A DNA stretch of 62,459 bases from Rhodopirellula sp. (lineage in GTDB: Bacteria > Planctomycetota > Planctomycetia > Pirellulales > Pirellulaceae). Positions 17,638 to 26,389 of this stretch are shown here, one piece after another. Both the position numbers and the translations under genes were made by a program. The notes below the pieces were generated by a model, which made no database searches, was not told where the DNA came from, and was given only the letters and a program-made list of their open reading frames with translations. Where the stretch lies: positions 3,834 to 66,292 of the forward strand of contig NZHC01000107.1 in the NCBI GenBank assembly GCA_002689655.1, read 5' to 3'. Position 1 is the stretch's first letter; every line of letters starts with the position of its first letter.

Positions 17638-18567
17638 TTACTCATCGCTGTCGTCAGATTCCTCACCATCACCAGTCACTTTACGTTTGACCATGCGAAT
17701 CTCGTTGCCGACCTCGTTATGACTGACTTCATCCATGAATGCATTGATTAGCAACAAACCCCGACCGCCGGCACGTTCAAGATTTTCCGGGTCTGTGGGG
17801 TCGCGCAACGCTGCAGCGTCAAACCCAGGTCCGTCATCGCGGATGGTAAATATGATTTGTTCGTTAGATGCTTCCAGTTTGATAGTGACTTTTCGATCAC
17901 TGTAGGGAGCTTCTTTTTTTCGTTTGGCGATCATTTTGACGTAGGGCGCTCCGTCATCGCTTTGTCGCAACTCGGAAGAAACCTCGAGATTGCCGTGGAT
18001 CATCGCGTTCAAGAGTGCCTCGTCCAAAGCCATGGCAATTTGCATTCTTTCGCCTTCATCGAACAAGTCAAGTTCGACCATCGGCAATTCCAGCCTGGAA
18101 ATGATGTCTGGAATTTGTGCTTCGTCGTTTGTAACCTCTAATGTGATGTTGCTTTCGACCGCATTTTGAGCAACGTTCGGTACAGCTCTGGTTGCCTTGT
18201 TGACGGCCATCACCTGCTGCAGCACAGGAATCAGTGTATCGTTCAGTTCGCGTTTTGGAACGTAGCTTGCAGCGCCAGCTTTTAAGGCTTCGCTCGCGAT
18301 CTCTTCGCTGCCTTGACTGGTGGTCAAAATGACCGGAAGCGATGGGATCGTTTCTTTTACAGAGGCAACCAGTTCCAAGCCATTCATCTCGGGCATCTGC
18401 AAATCGGTCACGACCAGCATCGGCATATTGTCTTCAATGGACGCTAGGGCTTGAACTCCATCGAGGGCAGAGTGGACGACGAAACCCTCTCGTTCCAGCA
18501 AAAATTGAATTTGCCGAAGTTGTGTTGGACTATCGTCCACGACGAGGATGTGCGAAGGGTCAGACAT
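17638..18567 (-). CDS. Response regulator fused to an RsbW-like anti-sigma kinase domain
   Basis: A receiver domain (residues 1-120, ATG numbering) has the acidic pair DD at 11-12, the phosphorylation aspartate D55 in VVTDLQMPEMNG and the lysine region SYVPKREL. A linker leads to a GHKL ATPase of the RsbW/SpoIIAB type (about 150-290). It shows the N-box DEALLNAMIHGN, the G1 box IRDDGPGFD and the G2 box GGRGLLLI. The acidic tail ends in ESDDSDE. Such proteins link two-component signalling to partner-switching control of a sigma factor or anti-sigma antagonist. The cognate histidine kinase and antagonist are not in the window. A TTG at 18591 with GAGG upstream would add eight residues. ATG 18567 lacks a Shine-Dalgarno, so the start is uncertain. 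Confidence 0.88.
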   Translation of the reverse strand: MSDPSHILVVDDSPTQLRQIQFLLEREGFVVHSALDGVQALASIEDNMPMLVVTDLQMPEMNGLELVASVKETIPSLPVILTTSQGSEEIASEALKAGAASYVPKRELNDTLIPVLQQVMAVNKATRAVPNVAQNAVESNITLEVTNDEAQIPDIISRLELPMVELDLFDEGERMQIAMALDEALLNAMIHGNLEVSSELRQSDDGAPYVKMIAKRKKEAPYSDRKVTIKLEASNEQIIFTIRDDGPGFDAAALRDPTDPENLERAGGRGLLLINAFMDEVSHNEVGNEIRMVKRKVTGDGEESDDSDE

Positions 18568-18591
18568 AAGTTTGTGATCAGTCGGCGGCAA

Positions 18592-19231
18592 TCGCCTCAG
18601 ATAGTTTTATATTGTCTCGTAAGTTCTTTTGGGCAGATTTGAAATTTGGGGTGATGTTGGGCAGAACCCTTTGCCTGATTAGATATCGGTGATGTTGGCA
18701 GCAATCCTTCATATCCTCGTCTCTGGACTGACTTTTCGGCAAATATAAGTCGCGGATTCTCGGGTTTGGGCGTTGGTTCTTCAAGGAGACGGGTGGGTCT
18801 AAGCTGGCTCTCGCGATACCACCAGTTACTATTTATAAACGGTTTCAACGGGCTGATGCGAATCCGGGTAGCCTGTGACGGTTAGTCTAGGTGAGGGGCC
18901 GGTTCCAGATATTCTTCGTCGAGTGACTGCCAGTGTTAGATCACTTTCGTTCACTAGTCTAACCTCTTGCTCGGCCATGTGTGTCCAAAAGCCGGCTCAG
19001 AACCGTGACAACACGTTAAGTCGTCTTTCGATCGCTGGAATCACAGAAGCCTGCATCTGCTGTACGATGGTTATTTCTGCTCCCGATGCAGATCTTTTTT
19101 CTCAACACTGTCTATGCTGGTTGCTTCGGTCGCCATGTATGAAGTCGATTCACGGGACCGACTGCTTTTTTAATTTTACCTTTTTCGTTCAGAGGCGATC
19201 TTCGCCCTGAAAAACTGCCGAGTTACCTGCA
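18592..19231. other. 640-nt divergent intergenic region, no supported gene
   Basis: It separates the leftward receiver/kinase gene from the rightward prepilin-peptidase-like gene. A TATAAA read leftward near 18610 could be a -10 box for the receiver/kinase gene but has no matching -35. A 111-codon frame at 18875-19210 looks non-coding. I see no RNA gene. Confidence 0.45.
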
Positions 19232-20578
19232 TTGCGAAACTGGCCTCCACGCATTCGTTGTCCCCTCTGGTGTGTTGTCGCATCAATCGTGCTGCTGGGG
19301 GCTGGGTACATCCTTGGTGTTGCCCAGTTGCAGGCTCGGGCTTATCCGTTTCTGTCGGGTGCCGATTTTTACCTGCACCGAACCGTCGATGTGATGATAG
19401 TCGTGTGGTCGTTTTGGGTGGCCTCATCGGTTGCAAGCTTCTTGAACGTGGTTGCTTGGCGGATGCCTCGCGGTGAGTCGATCAATGGCCGTTCGCATTG
19501 TCCACGGTGCCTTTCCCAGTTGAAGGCACGTGATAATTTTCCGGTCTTTGGGTGGTTGGCTTTGCATGGGCGTTGTCGTGCGTGCCGCCTTCCAATTTCA
19601 TCAAGGTATCCCATTGTGGAATCGGTGGTGGGGTTTTCACTTACCGCAACAGTCGTTGCGGAACTTTATCAAGTCAGTCTGCCGGGACAGGCACAAACCT
19701 ATGGTGGCGCACTTTGGTTTCCCCGACTTGATCCGCTCATATTGGTTACTCTGATCTACCATGTTGTGGGTCTGACGATATGCTGGGCACTGGGCTTGAT
19801 TCGCTTCGATGGTAATCGGCTACCTGCAAATCTGTCTTACTTTGCATTGATAGTCACTATCGTGCCCATTTTAGTTTTTCCGACCTTGATGATCGTCCCG
19901 TGGCAGATGGAAGTGCAGGATGATTGGCGGCCCGACGGGAGATACGTCGACGCGATCATTCGCGTAATCACGGCGATCGTGGCAGCAACTGCTCTGGGTC
20001 GGTACTTGGCAAAAGTATTTTGTCCCACGGCGGATCCCAAGCTTGATCCTTTGGGAAAATCGACGGTCCGGTTGATCGACCTGATTGTCATCCTTTCAAT
20101 TCCATCGCTGTTGGTTGGCTGGCAGGCTTCACCGGCAGTGATTGTCCTCGCTAGTGTGTTGGCTTTCTGGATCCGTCCGATCATGCCCCGTCAGACGGAT
20201 GCTTTCGGGCGATTCGCTATTGCCATGCCAGTGGCTCTGACTTTCCAAATCGTATTCTGGAGACGTCTGGATTCAGCAGATACAGCAACAGGTTTGCTAT
20301 TTCCGTTGTGGCCATCCGAGAATTCATCTCCCGGAGTCATGTTGTTCTGGCTGTTCATGGTGGGAATGGTACCGCTTTGGCTTCGAGAGTCGCCAGCCAA
20401 TACCAATCCGAACACTGCCAATACCAATCCGAACACTGGTGATGCCGAACTTTCCAGTGATTTGGCATTGAAAGATGCTGCCTTCGAGCAGGAACTAGCC
20501 GTTGAGGATAGGAAATTGGGTGATGCGTCCGGAGCTGCTCGGGAACCCACAGAACGAAAGCGTGACGCTGACACTTAG
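19232..20578 (+). CDS. Divergent type IV prepilin peptidase-like membrane protein
   Basis: Predicted polytopic inner membrane protein of 448 residues. It has the A24 N-terminal domain (FLNVVAWRMPRGESINGR, about 70-87), with zinc-type cysteines C90, C93, C115 and C118 in the expected CxxC spacing. In the C-terminal half, D193 (LIRFDGNRLP) fits the first catalytic aspartate and D283 (RLIDLIV) the second. The canonical GxGD of the second site is replaced by RLID. If active it would cleave and methylate prepilin-like leaders; a degenerate non-catalytic role is equally possible. A tail after about residue 390 contains a duplicated NTNPNTA-type repeat. The start is TTG 19232, the only start after an in-frame stop at 19208. 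No pilin genes are nearby. Confidence 0.75.
   Translation: MRNWPPRIRCPLWCVVASIVLLGAGYILGVAQLQARAYPFLSGADFYLHRTVDVMIVVWSFWVASSVASFLNVVAWRMPRGESINGRSHCPRCLSQLKARDNFPVFGWLALHGRCRACRLPISSRYPIVESVVGFSLTATVVAELYQVSLPGQAQTYGGALWFPRLDPLILVTLIYHVVGLTICWALGLIRFDGNRLPANLSYFALIVTIVPILVFPTLMIVPWQMEVQDDWRPDGRYVDAIIRVITAIVAATALGRYLAKVFCPTADPKLDPLGKSTVRLIDLIVILSIPSLLVGWQASPAVIVLASVLAFWIRPIMPRQTDAFGRFAIAMPVALTFQIVFWRRLDSADTATGLLFPLWPSENSSPGVMLFWLFMVGMVPLWLRESPANTNPNTANTNPNTGDAELSSDLALKDAAFEQELAVEDRKLGDASGAAREPTERKRDADT
20396..20437 (+). repeat. Two exact tandem copies of a 21-bp unit in the prepilin-peptidase-like tail
   Basis: Positions 20396-20416 and 20417-20437 are identical and in frame, encoding two copies of an N-T-N-P-N-T-type heptad in the predicted disordered tail. 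A recent duplication by slippage is the likely origin. Confidence 0.9.
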
Positions 20579-20875
20579 CAGAGCGAGGCCGAAAGTGATT
20601 CCGTGTTGCCTTTCGATGATGGTAGCAGCGGAAACAGCGACCGACTCAAAGAGAAGCCATGAATGAGATGGTTGTGCTTCGCCGGAGGGGCAGTCCAGTA
20701 TGCCGATCAAGAAACGAAGGTTTGATCATCAACTCTGCAATCCATGCATGTGGAAAGTCGATTTTTTACCAGTGAAACTCGATAGTTAAAGCTACTCGAT
20801 AGTTACAGTTGCGCGGTAGGCACATTGACCCCTGTTAGTGCCTTGGACGACTGGCTGGCCGGCCTGTTTTCGGCT
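20579..20875. other. Convergent intergenic stretch, nothing recognised
   Basis: Nearly 300 nt between two convergent genes. I find no gene, no clear terminator hairpin and no RNA signature. Confidence 0.45.
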
Positions 20876-21406
20876 TCATGTTATTGGCTTATCTGTTTCG
20901 TCACGATTCTGATTCATCGAGATCGGATTGCTAACCTCGGTTGGTCGCGGTCGCAGTTGGCAAAAGAGGGCTTTTTTCTGGTCTGGGAGTGAATAGTCGA
21001 ATCCGCAGCTTTGCAGGAATCGTTCAGAGGAACTGATCGCGAGAATTTCCATCACATTAAGTTCGCGTGCTCGAGCGACACAGGCTTCCACGAGTTGTCG
21101 ACCTACGCCACTACCTTGAAATTCTGTATCCACCGCCAAGCATTGAAGCTCGGCAAGTTTAGGCCCATAGATTTCAATCGCTGAGAACCCGATTAATTTC
21201 TGGGGCGGACTCTCGGCTTTTTGAAAAGCAACAAAACCGTGTCGAGTGAGTTCGATGATTTCAGCTTCCGTTCTGGCCAGCAGCAGACGCTGCATCACGT
21301 AGGGTCGCATCAGGGCATGGATGGCTTCAGCATCAACCGGCTGTGCTTGCCGCAGTTGTATGTTGGTGTCTTGTTTAAACTTTGACTCTGAATCCCGATT
21401 GCTCAA
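20876..21406 (-). CDS. GNAT acetyltransferase, N-acetylglutamate synthase-like
   Basis: A protein of 176 residues with the GNAT acetyl-CoA pocket QCLAVDTEFQGSGVGRQLVEA. The whole chain resembles the acetyltransferase half of ArgA and the short stand-alone N-acetylglutamate synthases: AIHALMRPYVMQRLLLAR at the start, LAELQCLAV before the pocket and SSERFLQSCGF after it. If correct, it acetylates glutamate at the head of arginine synthesis; other amino-acid substrates are possible. I place the start at TTG 21406, which overlaps the AroDE stop (TTGA), giving translational coupling. The longer open frame upstream overlaps AroDE by about 135 nt and has no family support. Confidence 0.75.
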   Translation of the reverse strand: MSNRDSESKFKQDTNIQLRQAQPVDAEAIHALMRPYVMQRLLLARTEAEIIELTRHGFVAFQKAESPPQKLIGFSAIEIYGPKLAELQCLAVDTEFQGSGVGRQLVEACVARARELNVMEILAISSSERFLQSCGFDYSLPDQKKALFCQLRPRPTEVSNPISMNQNRDETDKPIT

Positions 21407-22893
21407 TTCAATTGCACCGGGTTGGTGGCCTGTTTGATGGTCTGACGCATGGTTTGCACCGGGGCATCGAGTCCCGTGAATAGCTTGTACTGGTATGCAG
21501 CCTGTCTTACGAACATGTCGATGCCGGTGATGATTCGGCAATTGGCTTGCTTTGCATGCTTGATCAAAAGTGTATTTTCGGGGTTGTACACCGTATCAAA
21601 CACTGCCAAGTACTGGCTCATCGCAGAAGCATTGTAGGGTGATGAATCCATGTCCGGATGCATGCCCACCGGCGTTCCATTGATTAGCAAGTTGACCTTC
21701 GGTTCATGTCGTTGACCCCACTCCACGGTTCGGCAACCAATTTCCGCGGCAAGAAGTTGGGCTCGCTCGTGAGTTCTTGAGCTGATGATGACATCACAGT
21801 TCCGTTGTTTCAGTCCCCAAGCGATTGCGCGCGAGACACCACCTGCACCCAGTACCATTGCAGTGAGTCCCTGCATTGGTCTTTCCTGCGACTTGTCGAT
21901 TTGGAAAGTTTCTTCGATGCAGTCCATTGCGGCGCGATAATCAGTGTTGTAGCCCAGGCAGTCGTTGTTCTGAAATACCATTGTGTTGACAGCACCGATC
22001 CCTGTCGCACTCGATTCAGCCTGTGAGCAAAATTCGATGGCGTCTTCCTTGTGCGGAATGGTGACGCTCAAGCCACTGATGTTCAGGTCGGCGCAGCTAT
22101 CCACCAGATTGGATAAGTCGTTCTTGGGAACACGGAATGGAAAGTATCGAGCATTCAGGTTTTCTTCTGCAAATGCCTTGTTGTGGATCAGCGGACTGTA
22201 GCTGTGGGCAACCGGGTCAGCTACGACTCCGAAGAACTCTGTTTCCTCATTGATGGTGTCGTATTGGTACAGATCCTTCATCTCTTGCCAGTCGAGTTGT
22301 CCGGGTGCCATTTTACGGCCTCCAGAGAATGTCGCATAAGTGAAGGGTGAACCGAGTCGGTTTGCTAACAAGCGAGTGATCACACCAATTTCGCCCATGC
22401 AGATTCCGATGGTGGGGACCTTGGCGTTTCGGACAAGTTCGATCATCCGCAGGTTGTCATCGAACGAATTCGCCATGGTTGCGATTTTGACGATGTCTGC
22501 ATCTTCATCAGCCATCGCCGCGTGCAATTCCCCAAGATTGTCAGGTGTTTCCGACATGTCGTGAAAACTGATGATCCGTTTGGTATTGCCGTAGCGAGGT
22601 ATTTGGGCGGCAATGTCAGCTTCAATGTCGACGTATTCCACCCCGGCGGCGATGGCACTTCGAAGCAGCATCAAACGCTCCTGCTCAGTCTTCATCCAGC
22701 GTCCACCGTCATCTCGTCGGCGAGCGGTCAAAACCACGGGGCATGGCCGATTCTGGAGAAGTCGGGTCAGGCTGATTGCGCGACCGATGTAATCGAGACG
22801 CAATTCGACCAGTTCCGCCCCTTGCTCAGCGAGGAACTTATGTTCGGCAATCATCCGTTTGTGACGGGCTCTACCGAGTGTTACGCAAATCAT
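21403..22893 (-). CDS. Bifunctional 3-dehydroquinate dehydratase (type I) / shikimate dehydrogenase
   Basis: Steps three and four of the shikimate pathway in one chain. Residues 1-215 form a type I dehydroquinase: ELRLDYIG, the catalytic H111 in SFHD and the Schiff-base K136 in DADIVKIATM. Residues 218-496 form shikimate dehydrogenase: GVVADPVAHSYSPLIHN, the catalytic K282 in SVTIPHKED, the substrate aspartate D318 in GYNTDYR and the NADP loop GAGGVSRA at 349-356. This fusion is known from plants and also from some bacteria including planctomycetes. Start ATG 22893. The stop overlaps the TTG of the GNAT gene. A class II DAHP synthase lies elsewhere in the window. Confidence 0.95.
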   Translation of the reverse strand: MICVTLGRARHKRMIAEHKFLAEQGAELVELRLDYIGRAISLTRLLQNRPCPVVLTARRRDDGGRWMKTEQERLMLLRSAIAAGVEYVDIEADIAAQIPRYGNTKRIISFHDMSETPDNLGELHAAMADEDADIVKIATMANSFDDNLRMIELVRNAKVPTIGICMGEIGVITRLLANRLGSPFTYATFSGGRKMAPGQLDWQEMKDLYQYDTINEETEFFGVVADPVAHSYSPLIHNKAFAEENLNARYFPFRVPKNDLSNLVDSCADLNISGLSVTIPHKEDAIEFCSQAESSATGIGAVNTMVFQNNDCLGYNTDYRAAMDCIEETFQIDKSQERPMQGLTAMVLGAGGVSRAIAWGLKQRNCDVIISSRTHERAQLLAAEIGCRTVEWGQRHEPKVNLLINGTPVGMHPDMDSSPYNASAMSQYLAVFDTVYNPENTLLIKHAKQANCRIITGIDMFVRQAAYQYKLFTGLDAPVQTMRQTIKQATNPVQLN

Positions 22894-22976
22894 GGACTAT
22901 TGGAAGCTATGAAGAAAAAAGTAGGGTCATAAGGCGTGTTCGGCCAAGTTGAGGCCAATAATCATCACCCCGCCGG

Positions 22977-23003
22977 TGGACTCCGCGGTCAAGAGCCTAT
23001 AAT
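22977..23003 (+). promoter_or_regulatory. Candidate sigma-70 promoter for the BamB-like propeller gene
   Basis: A perfect TATAAT lies at 22998-23003. The best -35 match is TGGACT at 22977-22982 with 15-nt spacing, which is short and imperfect. A start near 23010 would give a 5' UTR of about 130 nt. Confidence 0.4.
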
Positions 23004-23138
23004 AGACCGGCCGTCTTGCGGGAGCAGGGGTGTCTAAAAGAGTAATCGGTTTTGAAGCCCATTAATTCCCAAGACACTTTGGCATACCCCCGTTTTTTTC
23101 AGATGATTGCGTTGGAAATACCTCACGAAGAGTTCCGC

Positions 23139-24404
23139 ATGTTCGTTACAATGCTCAAAAACCGGCCGCTATCCCGTTCAAAAGGCGTTGTGGGGCTGTT
23201 GGTGCCCCTCGTTTCGCTCTTGATTTCGCAGTCAGCCATGGCCGGCAACTTGGTGGGCACCGCCTCTGCCATAAACCCCACCACGGAAGGACGGGCGGCG
23301 GCTGTGTCGAGTCAACTGAATTGGCCAACAGCCCGAGGGGATGCCCAATCGACAGGTCATGCTGACCAAACTTTGCCTGCAAAACTGGAGGTGATTTGGG
23401 AATACAAAGCTGACGAGGCGATCGAGACCACTCCGGTAGTCGTCGGAAAGCGGGTTTTTGTTTCGGATGTGATGGGAAAGGTTTACGCCATCGACCGTGC
23501 GACGGGAAAGGGAATCTGGAAAGTCGACTTCGATACTGGATTTCTTGCTTCACCCACAGTCAAGTCTGACGAACTGGTGATCGGTGATATCGATGGAAAT
23601 CTTTACAAGCTCAATGCAGTTGATGGAAAAGAGTTGTGGCGGAAATCGACCGATGGTGAAATCCAAGGGGCTGTCGCCTTTCACGGTGAAAACGTTTTGG
23701 CTGCAAGTGGAGACGGCAAGCTCCATTGTTTTCGCTTGAAAGACGGAGAGAAAGTGTGGACCTATGAGGCGAATGACCAAATCCGTTGCAGTCCGACTGT
23801 AGCGGGTGACCGAACTTTTCTGGGCGGTTGTGATGGCCAATTGCATGTTGTCAATCTCGAAACGGGTGAGGCCATGGGGAAAACGTTTGAGCTGGGAGGC
23901 CCAACCGGGTCGACCCCAAGCATCGTCGGCAATAAAGCTTTTCTGCCCATCATGGACGGGGTCGTGCTCGCATTCGACTGGAAAGCCCAAAAAGAACTCT
24001 GGCAGCACATGGATGAAGAGCGTCCTCAGGAATATCGTAATAGTGCTGCCGTTACCGGCGATCTCGTTGTGTTGAGCAGTCAATACAAGCAAGTGGATGC
24101 GATTTCCACTGCGACGGGCAAGTTGAAGTGGAGGCATACGCTTCGCCGTCGTGCCGATGCTTCACCGGTGATTGCCGGGAAAGATGTTTGGATTGCTGCC
24201 ACTGATGGGAGATTGATCCGACTTGAGCTTGAGGATGGAACTGAGGAGAAATGGAGTTATGAGATTCGCGGCTCTTTTCTTGCTGGCCCTGCGATTGCTG
24301 GCCAGGAATTGTTCATAGCCGATGATGATGGCGTTGTTCGCTGTTTCGGAGACGGCAATGGCAAGAACACGGCGGATTCCGCAGTGAGTTCCAAAAGCAA
24401 TTAA
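23139..24404 (+). CDS. Exported BamB-like PQQ beta-propeller protein
   Basis: A signal peptide (about residues 1-39, ending SAMAGN) is followed by a beta-propeller of about seven or eight blades. The repeats take the form GKVYAIDRATGKGIWK, GNLYKLNAVDGKELWR and GKLHCFRLKDGEKVW. This matches the outer membrane assembly factor BamB family better than a PQQ enzyme, because I see no catalytic aspartate-calcium site. A role in outer-membrane protein assembly is plausible but not shown. I start at ATG 23139, where the signal peptide begins. ATG 23151 is an alternative, and the open frame back to TTG 23052 is not supported. It diverges from aroDE. Confidence 0.85.
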   Translation: MFVTMLKNRPLSRSKGVVGLLVPLVSLLISQSAMAGNLVGTASAINPTTEGRAAAVSSQLNWPTARGDAQSTGHADQTLPAKLEVIWEYKADEAIETTPVVVGKRVFVSDVMGKVYAIDRATGKGIWKVDFDTGFLASPTVKSDELVIGDIDGNLYKLNAVDGKELWRKSTDGEIQGAVAFHGENVLAASGDGKLHCFRLKDGEKVWTYEANDQIRCSPTVAGDRTFLGGCDGQLHVVNLETGEAMGKTFELGGPTGSTPSIVGNKAFLPIMDGVVLAFDWKAQKELWQHMDEERPQEYRNSAAVTGDLVVLSSQYKQVDAISTATGKLKWRHTLRRRADASPVIAGKDVWIAATDGRLIRLELEDGTEEKWSYEIRGSFLAGPAIAGQELFIADDDGVVRCFGDGNGKNTADSAVSSKSN

Positions 24405-24503
24405 GCGGTTCCATCGCAGGGGCTGTAGCAGTCTACTGGGATCCATCTAAAATAATGCAGACTGCGACCCAACAATCACCTCCCTTAAAATTGGCTTCGT
24501 TTC

Positions 24504-25823
24504 ATGGCTTCCGCTTCAAGCGATAAGAAAAAAACCGAAGTCGGCAGTTACTTCATCTCAAATTATCCACCGTATAGTCAGTGGAATCGTGATGAGTTAC
24601 CCGCCGTGCACCAGGCGCTGGAGCATCCACCAAGTGACCAAACTCCTTTAGGTCTCTACTTGCATATTCCATTTTGTAGGAAGCGGTGCAAGTTTTGTTA
24701 TTTTAAAGTATTCACTGACGTCAAAGCTGCTGAGGTGCAACGTTATGTTGATGCACTATGCAACGAAATTTCTCTTGTAAGCCAATTGCCTGTGATGGGC
24801 GACCGGCCGTTTCGGTTCGTTTACTTTGGCGGCGGAACGCCAAGTTTTCTGTCACCGAAACAATTGACCAAACTTGCTGATCGGCTCCGGGAGCACATCA
24901 CTTGGGACGGTGCTGAAGAGGTAACCTTTGAGTGCGAACCAGGAACACTCAGCGAGACCAAAGTAAAAACCTTAAGAGATGTTCTCGGCGTTACACGTTT
25001 AAGTCTGGGTATCGAAAACTTTTCAGATAAATTGCTTGAAGAAAATGGTCGCGCCCACTTGTCCAAGCAGGTTTTCAACGCATGGGATTGGATTACAGCT
25101 GCCGATTTTCCAAACGTTAACATCGACCTGATTTCTGGAATGGTCGGTGAGAACTGGGATAACTGGAAAATGAACGTCGAAAAAACTCTGGAATTGTCCC
25201 CAGAGAGCGTCACGATTTATCAGATGGAATTACCCTTCAATACCGTTTATAGCAAGGATATTCTCGGCAATCAGGTCGAGAGTCCCGTTGCTGATTGGGA
25301 TACCAAGCGTGCTTGGGTGGAGTACGCATTCGGTGAATTTGAAAAAGCAGGATACAGCGTCAGCAGCGCGTACACTGTTGTCAAAGATCCCACCAAGGTG
25401 AACTTCAGCTATCGTGACAACCTGTGGAAGGGAGCAGACTTGCTGGCGACAGGCATTGCCAGTTTTGGACACGCTAATGGAGTCCATTATCAAAATCTGG
25501 CTGACCTTGAGAAGTATCTCGCAACCATCGAATCCGGTGCTCTTCCGCTGGGCAGGGGATTTGTTCCAAGTTCGCACCAGCAGTTGGTGCGGGAAATGAT
25601 ATTGCTGTTGAAGCGGGGCTATTTGGATGTTGGCTACTTCCAAGAGAAGTTTGGTGTGGATGTTCGGGAAGAATTTTCTGAACAATGGCAGAGTTATGTT
25701 ACCGACGGCTACGTCAAAATGAATGGTGATTCCATTGAATTGACCCAGGCAGGGTTGCTGCGGGTGGACGGGTTGTTGCCGCCGTTTTTTGAAGTTGAGT
25801 TCCAGGGAGTACGCTACACGTGA
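24504..25823 (+). CDS. HemN/HemW-like radical SAM protein
   Basis: Radical SAM enzyme of the coproporphyrinogen III oxidase-like group. The iron-sulfur cysteines are C58, C62 and C65 in HIPFCRKRCKFC. The motif FGGGTPSFL that binds SAM follows, and the C-terminal HemN_C domain is present (QQLVREMILLLKRGYLD). True HemN has a fourth cysteine (CxxxCxxCxC). Here tyrosine and phenylalanine follow the third cysteine, so the protein is closer to HemW-type or uncharacterised relatives than to a decarboxylating HemN. Its stop overlaps the GTG start of a GcvH-like lipoyl carrier (GTGA, 25820-25823), pointing to a joint function. Reaction unknown. Confidence 0.86.
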   Translation: MASASSDKKKTEVGSYFISNYPPYSQWNRDELPAVHQALEHPPSDQTPLGLYLHIPFCRKRCKFCYFKVFTDVKAAEVQRYVDALCNEISLVSQLPVMGDRPFRFVYFGGGTPSFLSPKQLTKLADRLREHITWDGAEEVTFECEPGTLSETKVKTLRDVLGVTRLSLGIENFSDKLLEENGRAHLSKQVFNAWDWITAADFPNVNIDLISGMVGENWDNWKMNVEKTLELSPESVTIYQMELPFNTVYSKDILGNQVESPVADWDTKRAWVEYAFGEFEKAGYSVSSAYTVVKDPTKVNFSYRDNLWKGADLLATGIASFGHANGVHYQNLADLEKYLATIESGALPLGRGFVPSSHQQLVREMILLLKRGYLDVGYFQEKFGVDVREEFSEQWQSYVTDGYVKMNGDSIELTQAGLLRVDGLLPPFFEVEFQGVRYT

Positions 25824-26323
25824 GTGATGATGGCGTAGCTGACACGTCGGCTGAAGAGGCATCGGAAGGTTTTTTTTCGTTCGCCATGGGGGATTTTATT
25901 GCTGAATTTCCGCGAGATCGCCGTTATGCAACCAATCATATGTGGGGTAGTGAGGTCGCCACCGGTGTATGGAGGTTTGGCTTGACTGCTTACGCCGTCC
26001 GCCTACTGCAGGATGTTTACTTTTTGGATTGGGAAATCGAACCGCCGGCTGCCATTGGATTGCGTGCGCAGATTGGTTCGATCGAAAGCAAAAAAGCTGA
26101 AAGTGATCTGTATTCACCGGTTGCTGGATCAATGTCCAAGATCAACGAACTGACTCTCGATGATCCGTCTTTGATCAATGCTGAACCCTACGGTGATGGG
26201 TGGTTGATCGAGATCGCGACTACAGACATCGGCCGATTGCTGGAACCCGATGCCTATGCACAGCACTTGGTTGACGCTTGGCAGGTTGCCCAACGAACGA
26301 TCAAAGGTCAGGCAAACCATTAG
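25820..26323 (+). CDS. GcvH-like lipoyl carrier protein
   Basis: A protein of 167 residues containing a full glycine-cleavage H-protein-like domain (about 35-150). It shows RRYATNHMWG, the lipoylation loop IESKKAESDLYSPVAG with K92 as the expected lipoyl lysine, and LINAEPYGDGWLIEI. An extra N-terminal segment of about 30 residues rich in Glu, Ala and Ser precedes the domain, making it longer than ordinary GcvH (about 127). The GTG start overlaps the stop of the radical SAM gene. No gcvT or gcvP is in the window, so membership in the glycine cleavage system is doubtful. It is more likely a dedicated carrier for the upstream enzyme. Confidence 0.85.
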   Translation: MSDDGVADTSAEEASEGFFSFAMGDFIAEFPRDRRYATNHMWGSEVATGVWRFGLTAYAVRLLQDVYFLDWEIEPPAAIGLRAQIGSIESKKAESDLYSPVAGSMSKINELTLDDPSLINAEPYGDGWLIEIATTDIGRLLEPDAYAQHLVDAWQVAQRTIKGQANH

Positions 26324-26389
26324 CTTTGAAAATACTTCTTGTGTTGTGTCAGGTGAGATTTTTGCAAAGGCTACGTTGCTCGGTGGGTC

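Noticed and set aside
17634-17639. T6 run that could mark a rightward terminator
   Set aside because: Only a four-base-pair stem precedes it and there is no rightward gene upstream.
18875-19210. A 111-codon rightward frame in the divergent intergenic region
   Set aside because: Cys- and Ser-rich non-protein-like sequence with no ribosome site. It ends 22 nt before a better supported gene.
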